A stretch of DNA of 64,000 nucleotides. It comes from Leptodontidium sp. MPI-SDFR-AT-0119. Taxonomy: Eukaryota; Ascomycota; Leotiomycetes; Helotiales; Leptodontidiaceae. The stretch is taken from the NCBI GenBank assembly GCA_020726505.1, contig JAHLEZ010000007.1:2356001-2420000 (forward strand). Direction: 5' to 3'. The notes beneath the pieces were generated by a model, which saw only the letters and a list, made by a program, of their open reading frames with translations, was not told the origin of the DNA and searched no databases. The position numbers and the translations under genes were made by a program. Below are positions 45,452-55,224 of the stretch, one piece after another (the stretch's first letter is position 1; each line of letters opens with the position of its first letter).

Positions 45452-46720
45452 TTTAATACTTATAGAATAGTTACTTACGTAGGCGGGACAGAAGCTTATC
45501 TTATAAGTCTATTTTAAGTATTAAGTTATTAGTTACGCCGCCTTAGTTAGTAAGAATTCTAAACTATTAATAAAAATCTTAAAAGGTTTAATTTACGGCT
45601 TTTATCTTTAATATAAAGTAAAGGTTACGCGCTATTTATTACTTATAAAGGTTAGTTAAGAATTTAATTACTTAGTCAATTAAGTTAAGTGCATTTATAA
45701 TATTTCCGTCGTCGTTAAGTGTTAAGGACAAGAAAGAGGGTTCTAAGAACGTGCGAGCTATTCCTTTTGTTTGTGCTAGTAATTAGTCCTTCTAGTAGTC
45801 GTTGTCGACGAAGTATTGGTCGTACCGGCGTAAGGCGTTTTAGACCTAGACTTCCTATAGACGTGGACTATAACTAATACTGTCCGAAAGCTTATCGTTT
45901 AAGTTAGGGATCTTCTCGATTCGTGAGGCCGTAGACATTTAAGACATCCTAGAGAAAGATGGGGAACGATGCCGTGGGATGTGAAGAGGTTAGTAACCGT
46001 CCTTACTATCGTTGTTTAGTAGTCTACTAAAATCAGGAGTACTTTATACCTTACCTTTGCCTTTATTTAGCTTAGGGGCAAGAGTTTTCTTAATTAAGGG
46101 ATAAAGGAGTATATCCCCTTCTTAGAAAGTTATAGATCTTAGGGCAGATTTACGTAGTAGAGACTCGTCAGTCGTAAGTCGCTATTATTAGAGTGACAGC
46201 TTTAACTGTTAGTTCTTTAGGCGACTCTCTGTGAGTTGCTCTTCTAAAATGTGAAGTCGGCTTTCTTATAGTGTCTCTCTTATATATGTCCTTATAGGCT
46301 TTATATTACTCCCTGGCGTATTAGTAGAAGTATTAACTATAAGATTATTAGTATCGGGAGAGTTAAGTAAGGGGACAGAAAAAGAGGTAGACGATATATT
46401 AACGTTGTTTATAGCGGATCACTTTATTAAAAGAGGGACGACTTTCGGTTTGACTTAGCGAGTTAAAGGGAGAGGTCCGGCGAAGAGAGAGTTTCGACTT
46501 CGTCGTGTTAAGGCAGAAGTCGGGGAGGAAAATAAGGGTAATAGTAGCGAAGTAGATATTGACTTCGCTGTTAGTAGGGGTTTTAATACTGCCATTTGTC
46601 AAGCTATAAAGCTTAGTATAGGCCTTTCTTATATTTGAGCTTCTAGGTCGTAACTACTTATAGGAGAATTAGGGGGCGAGGGATATTTATTGTTTTCTTA
46701 GACGTAGAAAAAAGAGTTAT
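45452..46720 (-). pseudogene. gypsy gag and leader, separated from pol by the copia insertion
   Basis: On the minus strand the readable pieces include IPNLNDKLSDSISYSP, NALRRYDQYFVDNDY and GIARTFLEPSFLSLTLNDDGN, which have the character of a gypsy capsid region, plus an open 67-codon frame at 46399-46602. Many stops. It lies between the copia insertion and the gypsy 5' LTR, where gag must be for a minus-strand element. The segment 46720-46990 is the untranslated leader. I could not match a primer-binding site. Confidence 0.6.
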
Positions 46721-46990
46721 AGATAATATGACGCTTGTGTTACGGCTAGCCAAAGGTTGATACGACAGCTGAGTGCAAGCACCGCAGTCTTAAGCCTAGT
46801 GTATTTGGGCCTATGGTTACACAACGTATCTAGAAGAAAAGACAAGGAGGAAAGGAGAGCTCTCTGTAAGAGAGAGTCGAAGCTTAAATACAGGAGGTGG
46901 CAAGCTAGTCTTCCCAATTGGACCTAGCGCAGTCGCCAGCGTCGCGGCATCGCGGCATTCACCCTCCTTGGCATCCGGTCACGTGCGTAC

Positions 46991-47240
46991 CGTAACAGCT
47001 TGCCTTAGAAAGACGGCAATCACGTGTAATTGACGCCTTACATATTAACACAAGAGATATATAACAATACTAAGTATCGACTTAGAATCTACAACTATAG
47101 AGGAAAGAAGGTAAGGAAAGAATAAGTCTATATACAAGAGGTTAGTATGCCTAGCACTATAGTAATCTCGGTACGTCCCGATCGGGCAGTACTAAGTGGA
47201 GCCGGTGGAAATGAGGCTCTAGACAGCGACAGTCGTCACA
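46991..47240 (-). repeat. gypsy 5' LTR
   Basis: A 250-bp terminal repeat partner of 22618-22866. The first bases (CGTAACAG) differ from the TGTGACG expected, so the outer end has mutated. The other end CGTCACA is intact and is followed by the duplicated CTGTC. Confidence 0.88.
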
Positions 47241-47245
47241 CTGTC

Positions 47246-49665
47246 CAAGATGCACGAGCTGCTTCATAGTCACAGTAATCGAACCTATGTCGTCTTATAT
47301 AGTCTCAGTAGAATCGGAAAGACTTAGCTGGCGATCGAATATATCAGGCGATACAAAGAGAAATACACGGCGATATTCTAGTTGAATACGAACGATCAGG
47401 ATTCTCTTAAGCTTAGCTTTCGAGACGTCGCTTAGTAGGTGTTAAAGTATTATCCTTCGACTAGTCTGCTTGCTGGCGTAAACTTAGACGACCTCGATTA
47501 AGTAGTGTACGCGGTTAAGGCCTAGCTTAATTTGTAGAAGAACACACGTTAGCTAATAATCTATGACAATTACGATAACCCTAAGATATTTAGTAACCTC
47601 GACCGCTCGGTAGTTAATATGCGCTAATTCTTCCCTTAGTCTGACTAGGGCTTAATTATTATTACGACGCGATCTTCGCGAGTTAGTTAAGGTCGTCGCG
47701 TTTATGTTTAGAAGTTACTAGATATTAAGGAGGGCCTTAAGATCCTGTCGAACACGTTAAGACAAAAGGATATTATAGAAGGTATATCATTTATTATATA
47801 ACTTTTTAAATGATACTAATAAGACAGACCCTGGCGCCGTAGAGCTTGTTAAGGAACTAGACGGCCTGCCTCTTGCTCTGTCCACGGCAGGTGTATACTT
47901 AAAGCACGTGTTAATAACCTTATTAGATTATCTTCGGCTTTATAAAGCGTCGTAGTTGAAGCTCTAGACTACGAGCCCACAACTAGAGTCTTATAAAGAT
48001 CGCTCACTATACACGACATAGCAGATCACCTTCGATCGGATCTAACAATAGAACCCGGCGTTAGTAAGCCTACTTAAGCTATAGGTATATTTTGATTAAT
48101 AAGACGTATAGTTTGAACTCCTCCGATATATAAACTCCGTAGACAATAAATAAATACGGAAGCTTACTAAGGACGAACTGAACTTTAATAAGGCCGCTAC
48201 GCTACTGTGTAGCTTCGGGCTGGCTGATGCGGACTAGTCCCTTTAGTAGTAGTTTAGGTCTAGAGGGTATAGCGTATACAGCTATATACACTCATAGACG
48301 GTGTTTGTGCTGAATAAGGAATAGGATAAGACCCTTACTCGACTAGGGTTAACTTACGTCGCCTTAAAGATTCCTATAAAAGTTAAAAGAAACTCGTGGA
48401 TATTATAACAGCGGTTGCTTTAGCATACTATTAAGTAAGAGTAGTTTATATTAGAAGGCAAGGTAGATAATGAGGGAATAGAATAGGCTTTAAATATATT
48501 AGGTCTTCTCTATTCCGACTAAGGCAAGCTGGCAGAAGCAGAGGCCATATATATTCGGGCGCTATAAGGCTACGAGGAGGCACTTAGACCGAAGCACACA
48601 TCGACATTATAGACGGTTAACAACCTAAGTAACCTCTACAAGAACTAAGGCAAGTTAGCGGAGGCAGAGGCTATGTACATTCGGGCGCTATAAGGCAACG
48701 AGGAGGCACTTGGACTAAAGCACACATCGACACTTAATATAATTAACAACCTAGGCGCCCTCTACGCCGACTAAGGCAAGCTAGCGGAGGCAAAGGCCAT
48801 ATACATTCGGGCGCTGCAAGGCAGCGAGGAGGCACTTAGACTAAAGCACACATTGACACTATAGACAGTTAACAACCTAGGCGCCCTCTACGCCGACTAA
48901 GGCAAGCTAGCGGAAGTAGAGGCCATGTACATTCGGGCGCTACAAGGCAACGAGGAGGCACTTAGACCAAAGCACACATCGACACTACAGACGGTTAATA
49001 ACTTAGGCGCCCTCTACGCCGACTAAGGCAAGCTGGCGGAGGTAGAGGCTATGTTTATTCGGGCGCTACAAGGCAAAGAGGAGGCACTTAGACCGAAGCA
49101 CACATCGACACTACAGACGGTCTATAACTTAGGCAACCTCTACAAGAACTAAGGCAAGCTGGCGGAGGTAGAGGCCATGTACATTCGGGCGCTATAAGGC
49201 AGCGAGGAGGCACTTGGACCGAAGCACACATCGACACTGTAGATAGTTAATAATTTAAGTAACCTCTACGCCGACTAAGGTAAGCTGGCGGAGGCAAAGG
49301 CCATGTACATTCGGGCGCTGTAAGGCTACGAGGACGCTCTTAGTCCTGAACTTCTGCCGTCATATTTACTAGCGTTAAACACTATATTCGTCTTTGGCGA
49401 CCTTTTCTCGCGGACAAGTTAGAAAGACATAGCCAAGAATATGTATACTCGGGCACTATCTAGATACAGAATCGTCTAAGGACCTTCCTCTAAGTAGTGC
49501 AGAGAACTTGAAGGTAGGCTTCAAGAGTTGCAAGTTGCGTCTGTTAAGTCGGAAGCTCGTCAAATTAATTCAGTCTATTGAAATTGGACAGAAGCCGAGG
49601 TCTCTTAAGCAGAAATTCCGCGACCTGGGAAAGCGGCTGAATGTTGGATAAGTCATAGTAAATAA
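47246..49665 (+). pseudogene. HET-NB-ARC-TPR (NLR-like) gene, 3' part
   Basis: The frame continues exactly from 22617 (duplicated CTGTC at 47241-47245). It reads KMHELLHSHSNRTYVVLY and then a Walker A motif mutated from GLGGIGKTQLA to SLSRIGKT plus stop. Next come AIEYIRRYKEKYTAIFWLN, LIIYDNYDNP (Walker B region), GLIIITTRSSRV, and a GLPLA-type motif (DGLPLALSTAGVYLKH at about 47860-47910). This order is that of the NB-ARC ATPase. A winged-helix-like stretch follows, then seven TPR units, then a short tail ending at TAA 49665. Together with the 5' part the protein would be about 1100 residues. RIP removed the P-loop glycines and introduced many stops. Confidence 0.85.
48523..49404 (+). repeat. 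seven 126-bp tandem repeats (TPR, 42 residues each)
   Basis: The block GGCAAGCTGGCGGAGGCAGAGG recurs at 48523, 48649, 48775, 48901, 49027, 49153 and 49279, exactly 126 bp apart, so the frame is kept. Each unit encodes a tetratricopeptide-type repeat of 42 residues (GKLAEAEAMYIRALQGYEEA and NNLGNLYA parts). The units are very similar to one another, as expected for arrays that expand, contract and homogenise. The recurring CTAAGG at unit borders is a RIP-made stop where the intact form has a Gln codon. Confidence 0.9.
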
Positions 49666-49800
49666 CAAACCAGTTGTTTCGTCTATCTTCTAGTCTAGAA
49701 TCGAGCATAGCCCCGCCAAGCCCGCCTTTATAAGCTTGCAAATTATCACGTAATCATCGAAGCGATGTAACAAAGGTAGTTTGGCGCATGAGTCGGACTT

Positions 49801-50040
49801 ACCCTAATACAGCATAACGTATCCGCAGCTATAAGAGTGCCACCTAGCGCACATAAGACGCCACCCTTCCCCGTTCGGCGAAACTTGTCTATGCCAGCAA
49901 CACACAGCTCACAGCTCATTGTCTTTAAATGCCTAGTGAAGTCCTTATCTAGTATTGGGCTTCACTATTAGGTCTCCGAAATTCGAATAGCTAGCGATTC
50001 CGACGATATAGTAGGGGGTTAAATGTCGGGCATTAGATTA
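49801..50040 (-). repeat. right inverted repeat flanking the HET-NLR gene
   Basis: Reverse complement partner of 21006-21235. It begins 135 bases after the stop codon of the NLR-like gene. The best conserved blocks are ATAAGACGCCACCC (49853-49866), GAAATTCGAATA (about 49978-49989) and AAATGTCGGGCATTAGATTA (50021-50040). Outward similarity seems to fade by about 50090, inside the 5' region of the kinase-like pseudogene. Confidence 0.75.
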
Positions 50041-50099
50041 AACCGAAGAATCACGAGAATAGCTGCAACGAGCGGGCACAGACCCCGAATTACAAATAA

Positions 50100-51190
50100 T
50101 CGAAAATCGACCTCATACCTCCGTAATTACTAACACTACTCCTTCTGTTAGATCCATCAAATTTCTTCTAGTCTAATACAACAATAAAGCTTTACCAATA
50201 GAGGTAAGTACTTAGTTCCTTTATACTATTTAAGGCGTATACTTATTTAACTTGCAATTGTTAGACCTCTCAGACCACGAACTAGGCACCTGTACGCCTT
50301 CCTTACCTTAAACCCCCTTTACGAATCCCCGCTCCCCTGCTAATAGAAAAACAGTTCTTAGAATCGACCGCGGTACTTCGCGATAATACATCCTACTACC
50401 GGGTCGTTACTGTCGGCCTATACTTCATTGTCAAGCATAGGCGTAGAGTACGTGAACGCGAAGGGCAGACCTTACTATTCTTCGAGAAGCACCTTATAAG
50501 CTTTAGCTTTATCACAGTTCTAAAGCTATATACCATATATCGTTTACCATCGAACGGTCACTTATGCCTTGTCATGGAGCGATTAGATAGAGAATCACTC
50601 GAGGCTATATAGCCGGTGCTCGATGACAATAAAAAGTCTACCGTTTGCGACAAGTTAAAGGATGTTTTTACTACTATTCGCAAAATTCCTATGCCTTACC
50701 CTAACTTCTATAACAATATAAAAAAGGGCCTTATACTACACCATTTATTTTATAATGCCGATACTGATCTAGTAATATACAGGCCGTTTGATTCGGAAAG
50801 CGAGTTCAATGCGGCACTAGTGAGGAGGCTAAGAGCAATATAGGCGGAAAATAGGAAGCATAACTTTAAAGCAGACTTCTATAAACGGAATTTAGACGTT
50901 ATATTAAAAGGGCATAAACCTAAGTTCTCGCATTTAGACCTCCAACCAAAGAATATTTTAGTACGCCGTGTACAAAGTCAAGCGGGCTTGGCTAGTAAGT
51001 GCTTCAAGGTTGCTCTAATTAATTAAGAGGAAGCAGGCTAGTACCTAAGTTACTAGGAATATTCCTCCCTTTTCGTTACATTTAAGTGGCGTGACGACTA
51101 GCCAGAACGACTAGAGCAGATCGTAGACCCATGGCCTTGTGAAGCTGCGGCCCTAAGAATACTATATCAAGATTTATAGTTTTAATTAAA
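50100..51190 (+). pseudogene. APH-like (aminoglycoside/choline kinase fold) protein, RIP-degraded
   Basis: One plus-strand frame is readable from about 50355 (FLESTAVLRDNTSYYRV) through LCLVMERLDRESLEAI, an open segment 50616-50843, SHLDLQPKNILVRR (catalytic loop, normally HGDLQPKNIL), ALIN-stop-EEAG (normally IDWEEAG, the metal-binding Asp now Asn) and PWPCEAAALRILYQDL. Almost all stops are TAG at Trp. A possible intron near 50204-50264 has donor GTAAGT and acceptor TTAG. The family phosphorylates small molecules; fungal members mostly have unknown substrates. The upstream region overlaps the right inverted repeat zone. Inactive. Confidence 0.75.
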
Positions 51191-51518
51191 ATGCCTAAAA
51201 TAATACTCACTCCCCTCCCTTAAACAGCTCGCTATTAGCTTTACACTAGATTCGTTAGTTATCGCTCTTAATAGACACACTTCAAAGTTTTATAACAACC
51301 TTTTACTCAAACTTAGAGCTTTAAATAAAAAACGAAAAGCAGTCCTATATTTAATTTTACTAATAACGACAAACTATAGTTAAAAAAGTAAAAGAAACGC
51401 CACATAGTTTTAAATACACATCATTATAGTAACTATAAACAGTCAAACTTTAACACCTAGTTTCCCCGCTCTATTTAATACACAATATAAACTCTTGTGT
51501 CCTAGATATTCTTTACTA
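51191..51518. other. AT-rich spacer
   Basis: About 330 AT-rich bases between two convergent pseudogenes, with no coding similarity seen. Confidence 0.4.
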
Positions 51519-52100
51519 CTAAACCCACTCTTTTCCATCCCAATAACAATATCGCTAATATTAGTCATCCCAAATCCATGCCAATAACGAGGTAGCACTT
51601 GTCTAGGAGCTAAATGCCTAAGTGCTTAATATAACACTATCTTTATAAATAATACTAGCCTATTCTAAAGTAAGTATAGCCCTCTACTCCGTCTACTCCG
51701 TATACTTAGAGTATAGGGGTCGCTCCTCGTGCGATCTGTAAAGAGTGCTATTCGGTTTACATTACTTATATTTTATAGTAATAGTAATAAAAATCCTTTG
51801 ACGAGAAGGGGGTGGAACTAATTAAAGTAGTCGTCTAACCTCTTTCAAATCGGACACACGAATCTGGCCAAGGTAAGTCTTACGATAGAATGTGTCTGAT
51901 TACTCTAGTGAGCGCCCTTTTTTACACTAATATGTTATTCCATTTATAAAAGCGATATCTCCGGTAACGTAATAAATATAGCCTCCGCCGTCTACATCGG
52001 TTTCGATAAAGATAACTGTGTAGTATCTAATGCCCGGAATTAAAGGATCTTACATCCCCAGCCGATATTAGACTTTGTACATATTATAGCCTTACGACAT
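51519..52100 (-). pseudogene. conserved fungal protein of unknown function, RIP-degraded
   Basis: The minus-strand frame from ATG 52100 to TAG 51519 (about 193 codons) reads YNMYKV, stop, YRLGM, stop, DPLIPGIRYYTVIFIETDVD, GGGYIYYVTGDIAFINGITY, SDTFYRKTYLGQIRVSDLKE and LVPPPSRQR. The pattern of a TVIFVET strand, a GYIHHVTGD strand and a PPPPRQ motif matches a widespread small ascomycete protein family without known function. A dozen stops at Trp/Gln positions. It reads toward the kinase-like pseudogene. Confidence 0.65.
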
Positions 52101-52929
52101 CGCTAATTTTTCGCCTAGATATATACCAATATAATAAAAATAGCGGCCAAAAAAAGAAGGGCGAAATAGATACGGTTAAATAACGCTAAAGGGGGGATAC
52201 TCGAGTAGTTAATAGTGAGCAAAATAACAAGTGAAGTGAAAAGTGACAACAGGGCGAAAATAATAGTACTAGAATGAGGATTTCGAGTGATTACTGTCTA
52301 AACGAAGAAGTTAAATAACTAGAGACACTAATAATATATTAGTTGTGTTTTTAATATAAAATTTAAGGACGTGAAATTACAATAAAGGTTTAGACTAAAT
52401 GTGAATGTGAATGAAGTAATAAGAGAGAGTTTAAGGGTTACGCTAATAGTTTATATATCTGTATAAGGGGGGCCAGCGCCTAGTAAATGAGTTAATTCTA
52501 TACATGACTATCATAACGTCTAGTCACATTAGTTTTATTAGGAGCCTTTCTGTCCTACGTTGGAGTTATTGGCGTGATTTGAGTAGTTGTAGTCAACCCC
52601 TATTCTAAGCGCCTGCTATTTCCGATCTAGATCGACAAATTAGAACCCTCAGTAAGAAAATCCAACAGATTGTCAGAGCGTCTTCAGATTACTTTCGTTA
52701 GGAGTCAAGTGTTTGAAGTAAATAATTTTAGAAATTAATCTTACTGTAGGCGGATCACTTTCTTTTTAAATTTTTATCAACCGGATCTAACCGGATCCAA
52801 AGGAGCACTTTAAGAATCCATGTAGTAGCCAAAACAAGACCAACAGATCGACCCGCATATAAGCATCGTTTGGATTAACTACGCCACAATAAATGAGAAG
52901 CGCGCGCGAAACCTGCACGGGCTTTTGTT
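52101..52929. other. AT-rich transition zone
   Basis: No gene seen. RIP-like AT richness weakens near 52700 and the following 6 kb is of normal composition, so this marks the right edge of the RIP'd domain. Confidence 0.5.
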
Positions 52930-53253
52930 CTAGAGGAAATAGCGCTTATTATTTGGGACAAGTTCAAGGAACGATCCTTCAGGCACGAGCTCGCCCCCTT
53001 CCTGATCATAACGAAGATAGCGTTTCAACTCCTCCTTGTTCCCATCAGCCCGCTTCATATCCTTGAACCAGACACTGATTCCACCGTCCAGAGTATCTTC
53101 AATCCATTTACATCCCGTCCAATTTATCAATCCCTCTGTTCGGTATTGATAACGCAAATGTTCATTTGGCCCCTTTCGACCATTGTGAAGGCATGTGCGC
53201 CGCTCTTGAAGTAGATCATTAGTTCTTTCTTGCAGGTGGGTCGGGATCTCCAT
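52930..53253 (-). CDS. small hypothetical protein
   Basis: A 107-residue frame starting MEIPTHLQERTNDLLQERRT at 53253. I chose this ATG because the open frame upstream of it (to 53445) has little protein-like character and may be leader. The C-terminal half contains WTGCKWIEDTLDGGISVWF and an ending LELVPNNKRYFL. No stops, no RIP signature, no signal peptide. Family unknown. It lies downstream of the HET gene on the same strand and could be an exon of that gene's 3' end, but the sequence does not resemble the usual HET protein tail. Confidence 0.4.
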   Translation of the reverse strand: MEIPTHLQERTNDLLQERRTCLHNGRKGPNEHLRYQYRTEGLINWTGCKWIEDTLDGGISVWFKDMKRADGNKEELKRYLRYDQEGGELVPEGSFLELVPNNKRYFL

Positions 53254-53677
53254 TGTGGCTTGAAGGCGCGATTGTTTGATGATAGACGGGGGTGTCAGAT
53301 TTATGGGTCGTGGGGGACCTGCGAACTCTACTTTTCGCAGGTGGGCCGGGGCTTGCGAACTTTTTCCGCATGTGGTGGTTTGCGATTTATTTATGGAACA
53401 TGACGTACGCGCCCTACAAGGGCAAGAAAGCCAAAACCTTTCCATAGACAGCGGTTACAAGCTAATTTTGCCATTTGTGCAGACAATATTCCATTAAACC
53501 TTGTCATCCAGTAATCTTCCATTTTCTGCGAGACTGGATGTGGTATCGCGATGCATTGGGGCAGCTATTATGGATTGCTTTGAAAGCCCACAGCCTTTGG
53601 CTACAGGGTTACAGACGGCCAATGGTACTGGATTCTTGGACTCACTCCTTTCCACAATAGACCTAGGGGAAAGATTG

Positions 53678-54868
53678 CTATAGGCAGTCGTTGAACTTCT
53701 CGCGATCTCCCAATCCCATTGTTAACCACAAATGAAATGCTACATGCAATCCCCCGTGCTTTTTCGATTCGAATAAATCAAGCTTCGCAACGTCTAAAAA
53801 GACCTCCAAGTCAGACCGCTTATAATTTACCACAAGGTTTTCTTTCCATTGTGGAACTAGCTCTCGGAAACCGTAGACTTTGTCTTTTGGAAGACTGCAT
53901 TCGTGGTGTTGGGCAAATACTTCAATCACTTCATCGAACTTCGCGCCATCACCCCGCTCTGACATCTTAATGCTCATCAGATACGGGACCTCTCCTCCCA
54001 TCTCCCATTCCACCTCCCTTCGTCGTCGGAGCCCGCGAATCGTCCTGATGGTGTTCCATCCCCTCGTATGTTGTTTCAGCATTTGATAAGTCCTAGTATC
54101 GAAGCCTTGCTCGAATGAGCCCCAATCGAGGCTAAGTCCATAAATGTCGTCAAAATCAATGAACTTGTCTCCACAACAGACAACCACCACCTTTGCCAGA
54201 ACAAGCTCCTGAACAATCCAGACACGGCGCCAGTAATGCCGCATATACAAGGGACGAAGCCAGTTGAATTCTTCGTGCAACATGTCATCGTCCAAATCGC
54301 TCTGTTCAGGTAAAGTACCGGCTTTATCCAGATAGATATCGCAAAATAATTGCCTATGGAAAGAAAGTTGTTCAGCAGCGTCGAAATGGGCCGGAAATTT
54401 CGCTTCTCTCTTGCGATCCCGAAACTCCTGCAAAACATCAAAGACGCAATCAATTTGGCGATCTGCTTCTCCTAGCCAGGCATAGACTTTCGTGGCCTTG
54501 CTGTATATTTCTCCCATTATCGGCACTTGCTCTGACTTTTCGTCTGGGTCATTTTGGTTGATGCAGATGGCATCGACCCAGAGAACTCTAGGAGATTCCT
54601 TGTAACGCAAATACCGCAATGCGCATTCCAGATTTTTCGTGATATGGTATGGCGTCCTATCAAGAATCATAGGCGCAGTGTCCCTGGCGTTTCCCCAGAC
54701 GTATGACAAGGCTTCGTAGGCATGCCCAGCGCCAAGGGAAACTTGTTCAAGCTGGCAGTGAATAGGGTCGTTGAATAAGCCCGGTTGAAGGGTTAGAAGA
54801 CGGATGTTGTCTCCAGTAAGGGGTCGATGAGTTCGCCTGTCTGTTAATGGCTCCATGTTATGTCCCAA
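53678..54868 (-). CDS. HET-domain protein (heterokaryon incompatibility type)
   Basis: 396 residues, no RIP stops. The HET domain starts near residue 20 (IRLLTLQPGLFNDPIHCQLE) and includes YEALSYVWGNA, the CALRYLRYKE block, VLWVDAICINQNDPDEKSEQ and VYAWLGEADRQID, then RRVWIVQELVLAKVV, all standard HET motifs in the right order. It continues with GLRRRREVEW and PKDKVYGFRELVP. HET domains trigger regulated cell death when incompatible fungi fuse; partner and trigger of this one are unknown. Other members often have 550-700 residues, so this frame may be truncated at 53678 or continue through an intron I cannot place. The start at 54868 gives a short leader before the domain. Confidence 0.85.
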   Translation of the reverse strand: MGHNMEPLTDRRTHRPLTGDNIRLLTLQPGLFNDPIHCQLEQVSLGAGHAYEALSYVWGNARDTAPMILDRTPYHITKNLECALRYLRYKESPRVLWVDAICINQNDPDEKSEQVPIMGEIYSKATKVYAWLGEADRQIDCVFDVLQEFRDRKREAKFPAHFDAAEQLSFHRQLFCDIYLDKAGTLPEQSDLDDDMLHEEFNWLRPLYMRHYWRRVWIVQELVLAKVVVVCCGDKFIDFDDIYGLSLDWGSFEQGFDTRTYQMLKQHTRGWNTIRTIRGLRRRREVEWEMGGEVPYLMSIKMSERGDGAKFDEVIEVFAQHHECSLPKDKVYGFRELVPQWKENLVVNYKRSDLEVFLDVAKLDLFESKKHGGLHVAFHLWLTMGLGDREKFNDCL

Positions 54869-55224
54869 AAACAGTCTTGCAAAGACGGTATAATTCCACT
54901 CATGTGTACGTACAGTGGTACTGTACTACCACAAAGTAATACTGTAGATGACAGTATTGCCAGCAGGCAGCAGTGACCACGCTCTTAGACCCCTGTATTC
55001 GCTTGACTGAGTTCGGTAAGGCTATTGGTAGGGACCAGGATCAAGAAGCGGGCCAATATTTTATCTCCGCCCTCCGTAGAATCACATGATGCATGGCTAT
55101 CACGTCCGAATATGAATGCACTTTTCCATTTTGGTCAAGCTTGATCTTGAGCGCTTTCCGTAGAGTACGCTTTTCTCCTCACGGATCTTGAACGACAACG
55201 ACTTTGATACTTTTAAATCGATGA
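54869..55224. promoter_or_regulatory. divergent intergenic region
   Basis: 356 bases between the start of the HET gene (minus) and a plus-strand hypothetical gene, so it should contain both promoters. A palindrome-like cluster GTACAGTGGTACTGTAC lies at about 54907-54925. No TATA box is obvious. Confidence 0.4.

Larger units (their letters stand above)
22618..47240 (-). mobile_element. Ty3/gypsy LTR retrotransposon, RIP'd, hosting nested insertions
   Basis: LTRs at 22618-22866 and 46991-47240 start TGTGACG-like and end CGTCACA. CTGTC lies on both sides (22613-22617 and 47241-47245), a perfect 5-bp target duplication. Without the nested copia cluster the element is about 8.05 kb. Genes read on the minus strand: gag near the right LTR, then protease, reverse transcriptase, RNase H, integrase and a chromodomain-like tail near the left LTR. 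It interrupts the NLR-like gene and is itself interrupted at 28880-45451. Every domain carries stops, so it is dead. Confidence 0.9.
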
